The notes below the pieces were generated by a model. It ran no database searches. It was not told where the DNA came from and worked only from the letters and a program-made list of their open reading frames with translations. Shown piece by piece: positions 34,002 to 41,924 of a stretch of DNA of 64,000 nt; position 1 is the stretch's first letter; each line of letters begins with the position of its first letter. The stretch is from the NCBI RefSeq assembly GCF_000478275.1, contig NZ_ASJB01000015.1:29613-93612 (forward strand). Reading direction: 5' to 3'. The translations under genes and the position numbers were made by a program. This stretch comes from Amycolatopsis orientalis DSM 40040 = KCTC 9412. GTDB lineage: Bacteria; Actinomycetota; Actinomycetes; Mycobacteriales; Pseudonocardiaceae.

Positions 34002-35615
34002 ATGAGCGTGCTGGAACGGGTTCGCGCCGCGTATCACCGGATCGCGCGGGTCGACCGGCCCGAGATCTGGATCGACCTGCGGCCCGAGGCGGACGTGCTC
34101 GCCGACGCGGAGAAGCTGGAAGCCCGGCGCGCGGCGGGCGAGGTGCTGCCGCTGTACGGGAAACTCGCGGCGGTCAAGGGCAACATCGACGTCGCCGGCC
34201 TGCCGACGACGGCCGCTTGTCCCGAGTACGCCTACCTTCCCGACGAGGACGCGCCGGTGGTGGCGCGGCTGCGCGCGGCCGGGGCGCTGATCCTGGGCAC
34301 GACCAACCTCGACCAGTTCGCGACCGGGCTGGTCGGCACGCGCAGTCCGCACGGCGCGGTCCGGAACGCGATCGACCCGGCGTACGTTTCGGGCGGGTCG
34401 AGTTCGGGTTCGGCGGTCGCGGTGGCGCTCGGGATCGCGGATCTCGCGCTGGGCACGGATACCGCGGGCTCCGGGCGGATCCCGGCGGCGTTCAACGGGA
34501 TCGTCGGCCTGAAGCCGACGCGGGGACTCCTGCCGACGGCAGGAGTCGTGCCCGCGTGCGCGAGCATCGACTGCGTGACCGTGTTCGCGCGGACGGTCGA
34601 CGAGGCGGTGGCGGCGTTCGACTGCCTGAGCGAGCCGCGGGATCTCCCGGTCGGCAGGCGTCCCTTCCGGATCGGTGTCCCGGACGACGCCGGCCCGCTG
34701 CGGGACGGGTGGGCAGGCGCGTTCTCCGCGGCGGCTCGGGAATTCCGGGACGCGGGCGCCGAACTGGTCACTGTCGACATATCGGCGTTCCTGGCCGCGG
34801 CGCGGCTGCTGTACGAAGGCGCTTTCGTGGCCGAGCGGTATTCGGCGGTCGGCGAGTTCATCGACGCGCATCCGGACGCCGTCGATCCGGCCGTGCGCCG
34901 GATCATCGGCGCGGCCAAGGACATCCCGGCGCACCGATTGTTCACCGATCTGGCGACGCTCGGCGGCCTGGAGCGGAAAGCGGCCGCTGTCCTGTCCACT
35001 GTGGACTGCCTCCTGCTGCCGACGACGACGGAGCATCCGACGATCGCCGAGGTCGAAGCCGATCCGCTGGGCGTGAACGCCCGGCTGGGCCGGTTCACGA
35101 ACTCGACCAACCTGCTCGGCCTGTCGTCGCTGGCCGTGCCGGCCGGGACCGTCGCCGGCCTGCCGTTCGGGGTGATGCTGGTCGGAGCCGCCCACGCCGA
35201 CCGGATCCTCGCCGACGTCGCCCGCCTGGTGCCGCGCCGGACGCGGATCGCCGTCGTGGGCGCGCATCTGCGCGGTCAGCCGCTGAATCACGAACTGACC
35301 TCGCGGGGCGGCCGGTTCGTTTCGGCGGGCCCGACCGCGGCCGAGTACCGGCTCTACGCGCTGGACACCGTGCCGCCCAAACCCGGCCTCGTCCGGGTCG
35401 CCTCGGGTGGCGAACCGATCGAGGCCGAGGTCTGGGACCTGCCGTTCGCCGGGTTCGGCGAGTTCGTGGCGGGTGTTCCCGCGCCGCTGGCGATCGGGAA
35501 GGTGCGCCTGGCCGACGGGAGCGAGGTGCCCGGGTTCGTCTGTGAGCCTTCAGCCGTCGAGGGTGCCGAGGACATCACGCGCTTCGGCGGCTGGCTCGGC
35601 CACCTGGCCCGTTAG
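34002..35615 (+). CDS. atzF: allophanate hydrolase AtzF
   Basis: 537 residues. Amidase-signature N-terminal domain: catalytic lysine K59 in AAVKGNID, the Ser-rich loop SGGSSSGSAVAV (about 133-137), and nucleophile S157 in DTAGSGRIP. A C-terminal domain of about 110 residues (from RGQPLNHELTSRGGRF) decarboxylates the intermediate in characterised AtzF. It hydrolyses allophanate to ammonia and CO2. ATG 34002 follows GGAAGGAG. The 171-bp gap after the carboxylase gene contains a GCCCCGC/GCGGGGC stem (about 33880-33903) that may attenuate expression. Confidence 0.93.
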   Translation: MSVLERVRAAYHRIARVDRPEIWIDLRPEADVLADAEKLEARRAAGEVLPLYGKLAAVKGNIDVAGLPTTAACPEYAYLPDEDAPVVARLRAAGALILGTTNLDQFATGLVGTRSPHGAVRNAIDPAYVSGGSSSGSAVAVALGIADLALGTDTAGSGRIPAAFNGIVGLKPTRGLLPTAGVVPACASIDCVTVFARTVDEAVAAFDCLSEPRDLPVGRRPFRIGVPDDAGPLRDGWAGAFSAAAREFRDAGAELVTVDISAFLAAARLLYEGAFVAERYSAVGEFIDAHPDAVDPAVRRIIGAAKDIPAHRLFTDLATLGGLERKAAAVLSTVDCLLLPTTTEHPTIAEVEADPLGVNARLGRFTNSTNLLGLSSLAVPAGTVAGLPFGVMLVGAAHADRILADVARLVPRRTRIAVVGAHLRGQPLNHELTSRGGRFVSAGPTAAEYRLYALDTVPPKPGLVRVASGGEPIEAEVWDLPFAGFGEFVAGVPAPLAIGKVRLADGSEVPGFVCEPSAVEGAEDITRFGGWLGHLAR

Positions 35616-35653
35616 GCGCCGGTGCGGCGCGGGCCGGACCTGGGGTCGCCAGG

Positions 35654-35812
35654 TCAGTTCTTCTTGTCGTCGCTTTCCTCGAGGTAGGCACGCAGGGCGT
35701 CGGCGACCAGCGCCGACAGGGACGAGCCCGACTCGATGGCGCGGAACTTGACCTGCTTGATCAGCCCGACCGGCAGGTACACGTTGAACTGCTTGACCAC
35801 CTCGTCACCCAT
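35654..35812 (-). CDS. ribbon-helix-helix (CopG-type) DNA-binding protein
   Basis: 52 residues: [20 protein letters not shown], then [20 protein letters not shown] and [12 protein letters not shown]. The N-terminal beta strand (KQFNVYLP) and two helices fit the ribbon-helix-helix fold of CopG/antitoxin-type repressors. No toxin gene is next to it, so it is an orphan regulator. ATG 35812 lies 6 nt behind a TAGCAT -10 box and appears leaderless. A TTGCTAGCAA palindrome upstream (35835-35844) could be its own operator. Confidence 0.8.
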   Translation of the reverse strand: MGDEVVKQFNVYLPVGLIKQVKFRAIESGSSLSALVADALRAYLEESDDKKN

Positions 35813-35818
35813 GAGCCG

Positions 35819-35844
35819 ATGCTAGCGCCCTAGGTTGCTAGCAA
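35819..35844 (-). promoter_or_regulatory. promoter with TAGCAT -10 and TTGCTAGCAA palindrome
   Basis: On the minus strand TAGCAT (35824-35819) precedes ATG 35812 by 6 nt. A perfect 10-bp palindrome TTGCTAGCAA (35835-35844) sits just upstream and GCTAGC is repeated at 35821 and 35837. Probable autoregulatory site of the ribbon-helix-helix gene. Confidence 0.45.
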
Positions 35845-35870
35845 GCTAAGCGTGGCAGCACAGTGCCCTG

Positions 35871-35920
35871 GTCTCGTGAGTGGTAATGATGGTTAGAACC
35901 GTCATCACCACTCACGAGAC
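35871..35920. repeat. palindrome family P1 (CTCGTGAGTGGTAATGAYGG), copy 1
   Basis: Arms 35871-35894 and 35897-35920 pair at 22 of 24 positions with a 2-nt loop AG. This copy lies between divergent promoters (ribbon-helix-helix gene and M15 peptidase), unlike most of the others. Confidence 0.9.
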
Positions 35921-36012
35921 GGCGCGCTCACCTGGCCTTTTCCGGTTCGGTTGGCCTGCGCGGGCAATCTGGGAAGAAGGTCACAAACCCTGGCGGCCCG
36001 CCGGGCGCTGGG

Positions 36013-36018
36013 TAGCTT
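36013..36018 (+). promoter_or_regulatory. -10 element TAGCTT, leaderless
   Basis: TAGCTT ends 7 nt before GTG 36026, with no ribosome-binding site between. Confidence 0.4.
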
Positions 36019-36025
36019 CGGAGTG

Positions 36026-36610
36026 GTGCCGACCACATCCACTCCCAGCCGCAGAACCGTGATCAGCGTGCTCGTGGCGCTGGGGCTCGCCGCTGTCGCG
36101 ATGGTGACGCTGGGAGCCACCGGTGTCACCGCCAAGCCGGTGAACGGGCAGGCGCTCGCGGTGCTCGAGGAGGTCCCCGGACCCGAAACCGGACCGACGT
36201 GCGCCGTCGACAAACGTTATGTCGACGAGGAGACCTACGGCATGCGCCCGGACGTGGTCGACGCGTGGAAAGCCCTACGGGCCAAGGCCAAAGCCCAGAA
36301 CATCACGCTCTGCGTGAACGACGGCAAGCGCAGCCGGGCACAGCAGCAGCGCGAGTTCGACAAGGCCGTCGAGCGGTTCGGTTCGGTGGAGCAGGCCAAG
36401 AAGTGGGCGCTGCAGCCGGAGACGTCCATGCACGTCAAGGGGATCGCCGTCGACATCCAGCCGCTGAACTCGGCCTCCTGGGTGGACAAGAACGGCGGCG
36501 CGCTGGGGTGGTGCCGCCGCTACGACAACGAGAAGTGGCACTTCGAGTACGACCCGGCCTACACCACCAACGGCTGCCCGCCCCTGCTCCCCAGCGCCAC
36601 CGGCAATTGA
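36026..36610 (+). CDS. secreted M15-family D,D-carboxypeptidase/dipeptidase
   Basis: 194 residues. The N-terminal membrane segment (about 9-35, VISVLVALGLAAVAMVTLG) is a signal peptide or anchor. The zinc motif S-x-H-x-x-G-x-A-x-D is seen as SMHVKGIAVDI and the second as EKWHFEY, giving His, Asp, His ligands and the catalytic Glu. Four cysteines likely form disulfides. It should cleave D-Ala-D-Ala-type bonds in peptidoglycan outside the membrane. GTG 36026 is 7 nt behind a TAGCTT box. It is convergent with a beta-lactamase gene, both acting on cell wall or beta-lactams. Confidence 0.87.
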   Translation: MPTTSTPSRRTVISVLVALGLAAVAMVTLGATGVTAKPVNGQALAVLEEVPGPETGPTCAVDKRYVDEETYGMRPDVVDAWKALRAKAKAQNITLCVNDGKRSRAQQQREFDKAVERFGSVEQAKKWALQPETSMHVKGIAVDIQPLNSASWVDKNGGALGWCRRYDNEKWHFEYDPAYTTNGCPPLLPSATGN

Positions 36611-36786
36611 GTGGTGCCGAGGTTTTCGACGCCACCCGCGGCGCCGAGTGTCCATGAGAGACACTTTCCTGACGATAAGTGCCCGACTTGAGCCGTTTGC
36701 GCGGTCTCGCGAGATGGTCAGGACCGAACATCTAGGCAGCAATCGGACACCGAGTTCTCCAAAATCGTCCTTTGTGGACAAGTAGC

Positions 36787-36861
36787 ATGGGACGCCCCTG
36801 CCTCATGAGGGAGTCCCATGCCTGTCTCCAGGTAGCGAAGGGCTCCTTCGCTACCTGGAGG
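36787..36861. repeat. two adjacent hairpins in the 336-bp gap before the beta-lactamase gene
   Basis: CATGGGAC (36787-36794) pairs with GTCCCATG (36814-36821), enclosing CCTCATGAGG. A second, perfect 16-bp stem follows: CTCCAGGTAGCGAAGG (36827-36842) with 36846-36861 and loop GCT. The rest of 36611-36905 shows no gene. These stems may terminate M15 transcription. Confidence 0.7.
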
Positions 36862-36905
36862 GTAGGTAAGGGGGCCTTCACGACCAGCCGCGCGTATCCG
36901 ATCGG

Positions 36906-36955
36906 GCCTCGTGAGTGGTAATGACGGTTAGAACCGTCATTACCACTCACGAGGC
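36906..36955. repeat. palindrome family P1, copy 2
   Basis: Perfect 24-bp arms 36906-36929 and 36932-36955, loop AG. Its right arm carries the TGA (minus strand, 36949-36947) that ends the beta-lactamase gene. Confidence 0.93.
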
Positions 36956-37867
36956 AGTGAGCTTTTCGACCACGTACTTCGCGGCCTCGGCGAGCAGCGC
37001 CTCGTCGTAAGGGGCGTCCTTGGCCGCCTTGCTCGACATGATCGCCACGACGATCGGCGCCTTGCCCGGCGGCCAGACGATCGCGAAGTCGTTCATCGTG
37101 CCGTATTCGCCGGTACCGGTCTTGTCGGCGACGGTCCATCCGCCGGGCAGGCCCGCCCGGATCCGCCCGGCGCCGGTGACGTTGCGCCGCAGCAGATCGC
37201 TGAGGAACTCGCGTTTGTCGGCCGTCAGCGTGTCACCCAGGACGATCTTCTGGTAGTCGGTGCCGAACGCCCGGGGCGTGGTGGTGTCGCGCGGATCGCC
37301 GGGGGTGGCCTCGGTGATCGCCGGTTCGATCCGGTCCATCCGCGTGACGGTGTCCCCGATGCTGCGCGCGAAGGCCGTCAACTCCCCGGGGCCGCCGAGA
37401 TCCCGCAGCAGCAGGTTGCCCGCGGTGCCGTCGCTGAACCGGACGGCGGCGTCGCACAGCTGGCGGATCGTCATCCCGGTGGCCACGTGCTGCCCGGTGA
37501 CCGGGGCGTGCTTCATCAGGTCGCCCCGGGCGTAGGTGACCCGGGTTTCCAGATGCGACAACGGATTGCGCTGCAGGACCGCGGCGGCCGCGACGCCCTT
37601 GAAGGTCGAGCAGAACGCGAACCGCTCGTCCGCGCGGTGTTCGACCGTGGCGCCGCCCTCGGTGTCGAGCGCGTACACGCCGAGCCTGGCGTCGAACTTC
37701 TTCTCCAGTTCCAGCAGCCTGTCGTGGAACTGCCGGGTGGGCGGAGGCGGCGGCGCGGGGACGGACGACGGCGCGGACGGGGCGGCCCGGGTGCAGGCGG
37801 CCAGCGGCATGAGGACCGCCATCCCCAAGAGCGCACGACGGGTGACGGCCGGCCCCGGCGTTGTCAT
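36947..37867 (-). CDS. bla: class A beta-lactamase, lipoprotein
   Basis: 306 residues. Twin-arginine-like signal (TRRALLG) with lipobox LAAC (C25), then a Pro-rich linker. Active site: S87-T-F-K90; S145-D-G147 in place of the usual SDN; omega-loop E181-P-A-I-T185, where the glutamate is kept but the usual Asn is Thr; K249-T-G. The SDG variant also occurs in BlaC of Mycobacterium tuberculosis (recalled). C86 before the nucleophile recalls class A carbapenemases, but the partner Cys after KTG is absent (KTGTGEYG). It hydrolyses beta-lactams at the outer membrane face. The last residues and stop lie in a P1 palindrome. Confidence 0.93.
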   Translation of the reverse strand: MTTPGPAVTRRALLGMAVLMPLAACTRAAPSAPSSVPAPPPPPTRQFHDRLLELEKKFDARLGVYALDTEGGATVEHRADERFAFCSTFKGVAAAAVLQRNPLSHLETRVTYARGDLMKHAPVTGQHVATGMTIRQLCDAAVRFSDGTAGNLLLRDLGGPGELTAFARSIGDTVTRMDRIEPAITEATPGDPRDTTTPRAFGTDYQKIVLGDTLTADKREFLSDLLRRNVTGAGRIRAGLPGGWTVADKTGTGEYGTMNDFAIVWPPGKAPIVVAIMSSKAAKDAPYDEALLAEAAKYVVEKLTAS

Positions 37868-38052
37868 CGTGATCCCTCCCCCTGATCACCTCGAACATAG
37901 CAACTTCCCCACGGCCTCCGGATCGGCCAAGCGGCCGACGCCGATGAACCCGGGAGTGTGCCTTCGCCCACTCGACCGGGCCACCATCCTGGTTACCGAC
38001 CGGTAACCAGGGCTAGGGTGCGGTCAGGACTACCTCTACTTCAGGAGCATTC

Positions 38053-39294
38053 GTGGCCGCAGGAGCAACACCGCTCGCGCCGAACGCGCGGTCGGTACGC
38101 AATGTCGCCTTCGTCGAAGGGGTGCGAACGCCCTTCGGCAAGGCAGGCGAAAAAGGTATGTACGCCGGCACCCGTGCCGACGACCTCGTCGTCAACGCCA
38201 TCCGTGAACTGCTGCGGCGGCATCCCGAGCTGCCGCCCGAGCGCGTCGACGAGGTGGCGATCGCCGCCACCACCCAGATCGGCGACCAGGGCCTGACCAT
38301 CGGCCGCACCGCCGCGTTGCTGGCGGGCCTGCCGAAGTCGGTGCCCGGTTTCGCGCTGGACCGCATGTGCGCGGGCGCGATGACGGCGGTCACCACGACC
38401 GCGAGCGGAATCGGTTTCGGTGCCTACGACATCGCCATCGCCGGCGGCGTCGAGCATATGGGCCGCCACCCGATGGGCGAGGGCGTCGACCCGAACCCGC
38501 GCATCATCGCCGACAAGCTCGTCGACCCGACGGCACTGGTGATGGGCCAGACCGCGGAGAACCTGCACGACCGGTTCCCCGCGATCACCAAGCAGCGCAC
38601 CGACGCCTTCGCCGCGCGCAGCCAGGAGAAGTACGCCGAAGCCGTGAAGACCGGCAAGATCGGCCCCGAACTGGTCCCGGTCGCCACCCGTTCGAAGGAA
38701 CTCGGCTGGGGGCTGGCGACCGAGGACGAGCCGCCGCGCCCGGGCACCACGGTCGAGCAGCTCGCCGGGCTGAAGACGCCGTTCCGCCCGCACGGCCGGA
38801 TCACGGCGGGTAACGCGGCGGGCCTCAACGACGGCGCCACCGCCGCGCTGCTCGCCGACGAGGACACCGCCCGCGAACTCGGCCTGCCGATCGGCATGCG
38901 GCTCGTCGGCTACTCCTTCGCCGGTGTCGAGCCGGAGGTCATGGGCATCGGCCCGGTGCCCGCCACCGAGAAGCTGTTCAAGCGCACCGGCCTGTCGATC
39001 GACGACATCGGCCTGTTCGAGATCAACGAGGCGTTCGCCGTCCAGGTGCTCGCGTTCCTCGACCACTTCGGCATCGCCGACGACGATCCGCGCGTCAACC
39101 AGTGGGGCGGCGCGATCGCCTGCGGTCACCCGCTCGCCTCCTCCGGCGTCCGGCTGATGACGCAGCTTTCGCGTCAGTTCGCCGAGCGCCCCGACGTGCG
39201 CTACGGCCTGACCACCATGTGCATCGGCATCGGCATGGGCGGCACCGTGATCTGGGAGAACCCGGCCTACAACGGCTCCGAGGGGGCGAAGTAA
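38053..39294 (+). CDS. acetyl-CoA C-acyltransferase (thiolase, FadA-type)
   Basis: 413 residues. Nucleophile Cys in FALDRMCAGAMTA, histidine in CGHPLASSGVR and second Cys in MCIGIGMGGTV: all three catalytic residues are present. It performs the thiolytic step of fatty acid beta-oxidation. GTG 38053 is supported by AGGAG five nt upstream. It is followed by the FadB gene with a 1-nt overlap (TAATG), a standard beta-oxidation pair; this pair is a conserved neighbour of RNase D in actinomycetes (recalled). Confidence 0.94.
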   Translation: MAAGATPLAPNARSVRNVAFVEGVRTPFGKAGEKGMYAGTRADDLVVNAIRELLRRHPELPPERVDEVAIAATTQIGDQGLTIGRTAALLAGLPKSVPGFALDRMCAGAMTAVTTTASGIGFGAYDIAIAGGVEHMGRHPMGEGVDPNPRIIADKLVDPTALVMGQTAENLHDRFPAITKQRTDAFAARSQEKYAEAVKTGKIGPELVPVATRSKELGWGLATEDEPPRPGTTVEQLAGLKTPFRPHGRITAGNAAGLNDGATAALLADEDTARELGLPIGMRLVGYSFAGVEPEVMGIGPVPATEKLFKRTGLSIDDIGLFEINEAFAVQVLAFLDHFGIADDDPRVNQWGGAIACGHPLASSGVRLMTQLSRQFAERPDVRYGLTTMCIGIGMGGTVIWENPAYNGSEGAK

Positions 39295-41405
39295 TGACTT
39301 TCACCGCTGAGCAGGCGAAAGCCGCCTTCCCCGACGAGGTCGTCACGAACGCGGTCACGCGACTGGTGAAGGTGCCCGGGCTCGACAAGCCGGTCGCGCT
39401 GATCACCTTGGACAACGGCCACGACCACACCCGGCCGAACACCTTCGGCCCGCAGGGGCTGGTGAGCCTCAACGCCGCGATCGACGCCGCCTTCGCGGCC
39501 GGGCCCGCCGCGATCGCGGTCACCGGCAAGCCGTTCATCTTCGCCGTGGGCGCCGACCTTTCCGGCGTCGAGGCGGTCTCGGATCCCGCGCTGGCACGGG
39601 AAATCGCGCAGACCGGGCACGACGTGTTCCGCCGTCTCACCGAGTCCGAGATCCCCACCTTCGGATTCATCAACGGCGCGGTGATGGGCGGCGGGCTCGA
39701 ACTCGCGCTCTCCTGCCACTACCGCACGCTGTCGGAGAACACCGCCGCGATCGCGTTCCCCGAGGTCTTCCTCGGCCTGTTCCCCGGCTGGGGCGGCACG
39801 CAGCTGCTGCCGAACCTGATCGGACCGGACGCCGCGGTCACCGTGATCATCGAGAACGCGCTGGCGCAGAACAAGATGCTCAAGGTCGCGCAGGCGGCGG
39901 AACTCGGCATCGTCGACGAGGTCTTCGGTTCGGCCGACTACCTCGAGCAGTCCCTACTGTGGCTGGCGAAGGTCGTCAACGGCGAGATCACCCCCGCCCG
40001 CCGCGAGATCGACCGCGGCGCGGGCTGGGACGCCGCGATCGCCCGCGCCAAGTCCATTGTGGACGGCCGCACGAAGGGCGCATCGCCGGGCGCGACCAAG
40101 GCCGTCGAGCTGCTGGAGCTGGCCCGCGAGAACGACCTCGACCGCGGCTACGCGGCCGAGACCGACGGGCTCGCCGAGCTGCTCATGGACGACACCCTGC
40201 GGGCCGGGCTGTACTCGTTCAACCTGGTCAACAAGCGGGCGAAGCGGCCGGCGGGCGCGCCGGACAAGTCGCTGGCGCGCAAGGTGAACAAGGTCGGCAT
40301 CGTCGGCGCCGGCCTGATGGCCAGCCAGATGGCACTGCTGTTCGTCCGCCGCCTCAAGGTGCCGGTGGTGCTCACCGACGTCGACCAGGAACGGGTCGAC
40401 AAGGGTGTGTCCTATGTGCACGGTGAGATCGACAAGCTCCTGGCCAAGAAGCGGGTTTCGCCGGACGGCGCGAACCGGCTGAAGGCACTCGTCACCGGCT
40501 CGCTCGACAAGGCCGCGTTCGCCGACGCCGACTTCGTGATCGAAGCGGTGTTCGAGGAGCTGGGCGTCAAGCAGAAGGTCTTCGCCGACCTGGAGCAGTA
40601 CGTCTCCCCCGAGGCGATCCTGGCGACGAACACCTCGTCGCTCTCGATCACCGCGATGGCCTCGCAGCTCAAGCATCCGGAACGCGTGGTCGGGTTCCAC
40701 TTCTTCAACCCGGTCGCGGTGATGCCGCTGCTGGAGATCGTCCGCGCGGAGAAGACCGACGACGCCGCGCTGGCGACGGCGTTCGCGCTCGGCAAGCAGC
40801 TCAAGAAGTCGAGCGTGCTGGTCAAGGACGCGGCCGCGTTCGTGGTCAACCGGCTGCTGCTGCGCTTCCTCGGCGAGGTGCTGGTGACCGTCGACGAGGG
40901 CACGCCGTTCGAGGTCGCGGACAAGGCGCTGGAACCGCTGGGCCTGCCGATGACCCCGCTGACGCTGATGCAGCTGGTCGGCCCGGCGATCGCCCTGCAC
41001 GTCGGGGAAACCCTGCACGAGGCGTTCCCGGACCGGTTCACCGTCAGCGAGAACCTCGACCGCTTCGTCAAGGCGGGCAAGAAGGGCGTCTGGCAGTGGG
41101 ACGCTCACGGCAACGCCACCGTCGACCCCGAGGTCGACGAGCTCTGGCAGCGCGGCGACTCGCCGTCGACGTCCGAGCAGGTGCGTGACCGCGCGCTGGC
41201 CGCGATCGCCGAGGAGATCCGGATCATGCTCGACGAGGGCGTGGTCGCCGAGGCACAGGACATCGACCTGTGCCTGATCCTCGGTGCGGGCTGGCCGTTC
41301 TGGCTCGGCGGCATCACGCCGTACCTGGACCGGGCCGGGGTGTCCGAGAAGGTCAACGGCAAGCCGTTCCTGGCCCCGGGTGTGGCGAGCGTGCCGCTCT
41401 CCTGA
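39294..41405 (+). CDS. FadB-type trifunctional enoyl-CoA hydratase/3-hydroxyacyl-CoA dehydrogenase
   Basis: 703 residues. N-terminal crotonase domain with GADLSGVEAVSD, FINGAVMGGGLELALSCHYR and PEVFLGLFPGWGGTQL (both catalytic acids in place); central NAD-binding fold VGIVGAGLMASQMALLFVRR; dehydrogenase motifs NTSSLSITAMAS and VGFHFFNPVAVMPLLEIV with the catalytic His; C-terminal helical domain. It carries out hydration and NAD-dependent oxidation in beta-oxidation and forms a complex with the thiolase. It is directly coupled to the upstream gene and is followed by a strong terminator. Confidence 0.95.
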   Translation: MTFTAEQAKAAFPDEVVTNAVTRLVKVPGLDKPVALITLDNGHDHTRPNTFGPQGLVSLNAAIDAAFAAGPAAIAVTGKPFIFAVGADLSGVEAVSDPALAREIAQTGHDVFRRLTESEIPTFGFINGAVMGGGLELALSCHYRTLSENTAAIAFPEVFLGLFPGWGGTQLLPNLIGPDAAVTVIIENALAQNKMLKVAQAAELGIVDEVFGSADYLEQSLLWLAKVVNGEITPARREIDRGAGWDAAIARAKSIVDGRTKGASPGATKAVELLELARENDLDRGYAAETDGLAELLMDDTLRAGLYSFNLVNKRAKRPAGAPDKSLARKVNKVGIVGAGLMASQMALLFVRRLKVPVVLTDVDQERVDKGVSYVHGEIDKLLAKKRVSPDGANRLKALVTGSLDKAAFADADFVIEAVFEELGVKQKVFADLEQYVSPEAILATNTSSLSITAMASQLKHPERVVGFHFFNPVAVMPLLEIVRAEKTDDAALATAFALGKQLKKSSVLVKDAAAFVVNRLLLRFLGEVLVTVDEGTPFEVADKALEPLGLPMTPLTLMQLVGPAIALHVGETLHEAFPDRFTVSENLDRFVKAGKKGVWQWDAHGNATVDPEVDELWQRGDSPSTSEQVRDRALAAIAEEIRIMLDEGVVAEAQDIDLCLILGAGWPFWLGGITPYLDRAGVSEKVNGKPFLAPGVASVPLS

Positions 41406-41419
41406 GCCTGTGACGCAAG

Positions 41420-41460
41420 GCCACCGTCGGCGATCTTCTGATCGCCGACGGTGGCTTTTT
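41420..41460 (+). terminator. rho-independent terminator after fadB
   Basis: Perfect 16-bp stem (41420-41435 with 41440-41455), loop TTCT, followed by TTTTT. The clearest intrinsic terminator in the window. Confidence 0.92.
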
Positions 41461-41566
41461 GCGTATTTCGTGACTTCTGTGGCGAGATGCCGCGCTTTCC
41501 GGAACACTCGGCCTACACCTGGTTCTTCCAGGTACTGGGGAACAACAGAAAAGGGAAGGAAAGCCG

Positions 41567-41752
41567 ATGAAGAAGATCGTCGTGCGCGTGGGCCTGGGGG
41601 CCGGCGCGGCGGTTCTGGGGTTGATGCTCGGAGCGGGTGTCGCGGGCGCTGACGACAGCGTCCGGATCACCGGCGACGAGACGGGTAGTGTCCGGATCAC
41701 CGGAGTGGACAACCGCGAATTCGGGGTCGCTCCGGCCAACCGGGACTTCTAG
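41567..41752 (+). CDS. small secreted peptide with internal repeat, unknown function
   Basis: 61 residues. A typical Sec signal (MKKIVVRVGLGAGAAVLGLM, cleavage after AGVAGA) leaves a mature peptide of about 33 residues: two copies of S-V-R-I-T-G (DSVRITGDETG and SVRITGVDN) and the ending FGVAPANRDF. It has no cysteine. ATG is preceded by AAGGAAAG. A hairpin (ACCTGG/CCAGGT, 41517-41533) lies in the leader, and GGAAC at 41501 with GGTTC 15 nt later may be an ECF-sigma-type promoter (weak). A terminator follows, so it is an independent unit. Confidence 0.72.
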   Translation: MKKIVVRVGLGAGAAVLGLMLGAGVAGADDSVRITGDETGSVRITGVDNREFGVAPANRDF

Positions 41753-41759
41753 CGGGGAG

Positions 41760-41797
41760 GCCCGGCTCCCCAGCCATCCTCCGGGGAGCCGGGCTTT
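41760..41797 (+). terminator. intrinsic terminator after the small peptide gene
   Basis: A 12-bp stem (41760-41771 with 41783-41794) followed by TTT, 8 nt after the stop codon. Confidence 0.85.
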
Positions 41798-41924
41798 CGG
41801 CGTTTCACCCAGAGCGACCGGCGGAACGCGCTCGGTCTTCTCCCGCAGGGACGATCGTCACACGGCGCCCTACGTTGGCCGTCCGGACACCGCCCGTTCA
41901 GCGAGGCTCTTTAGCGTGCCGCCG

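Noticed and set aside
35654..35812. Toxin-antitoxin module
   Set aside because: The ribbon-helix-helix gene has no adjacent small toxin-like gene on either side.
36906..36955. Terminal inverted repeats of a composite transposon bounded by P1 palindromes
   Set aside because: Each P1 copy is itself a complete palindrome, no transposase lies between copies, and no target duplications are visible; the copies also lie between unrelated gene pairs.
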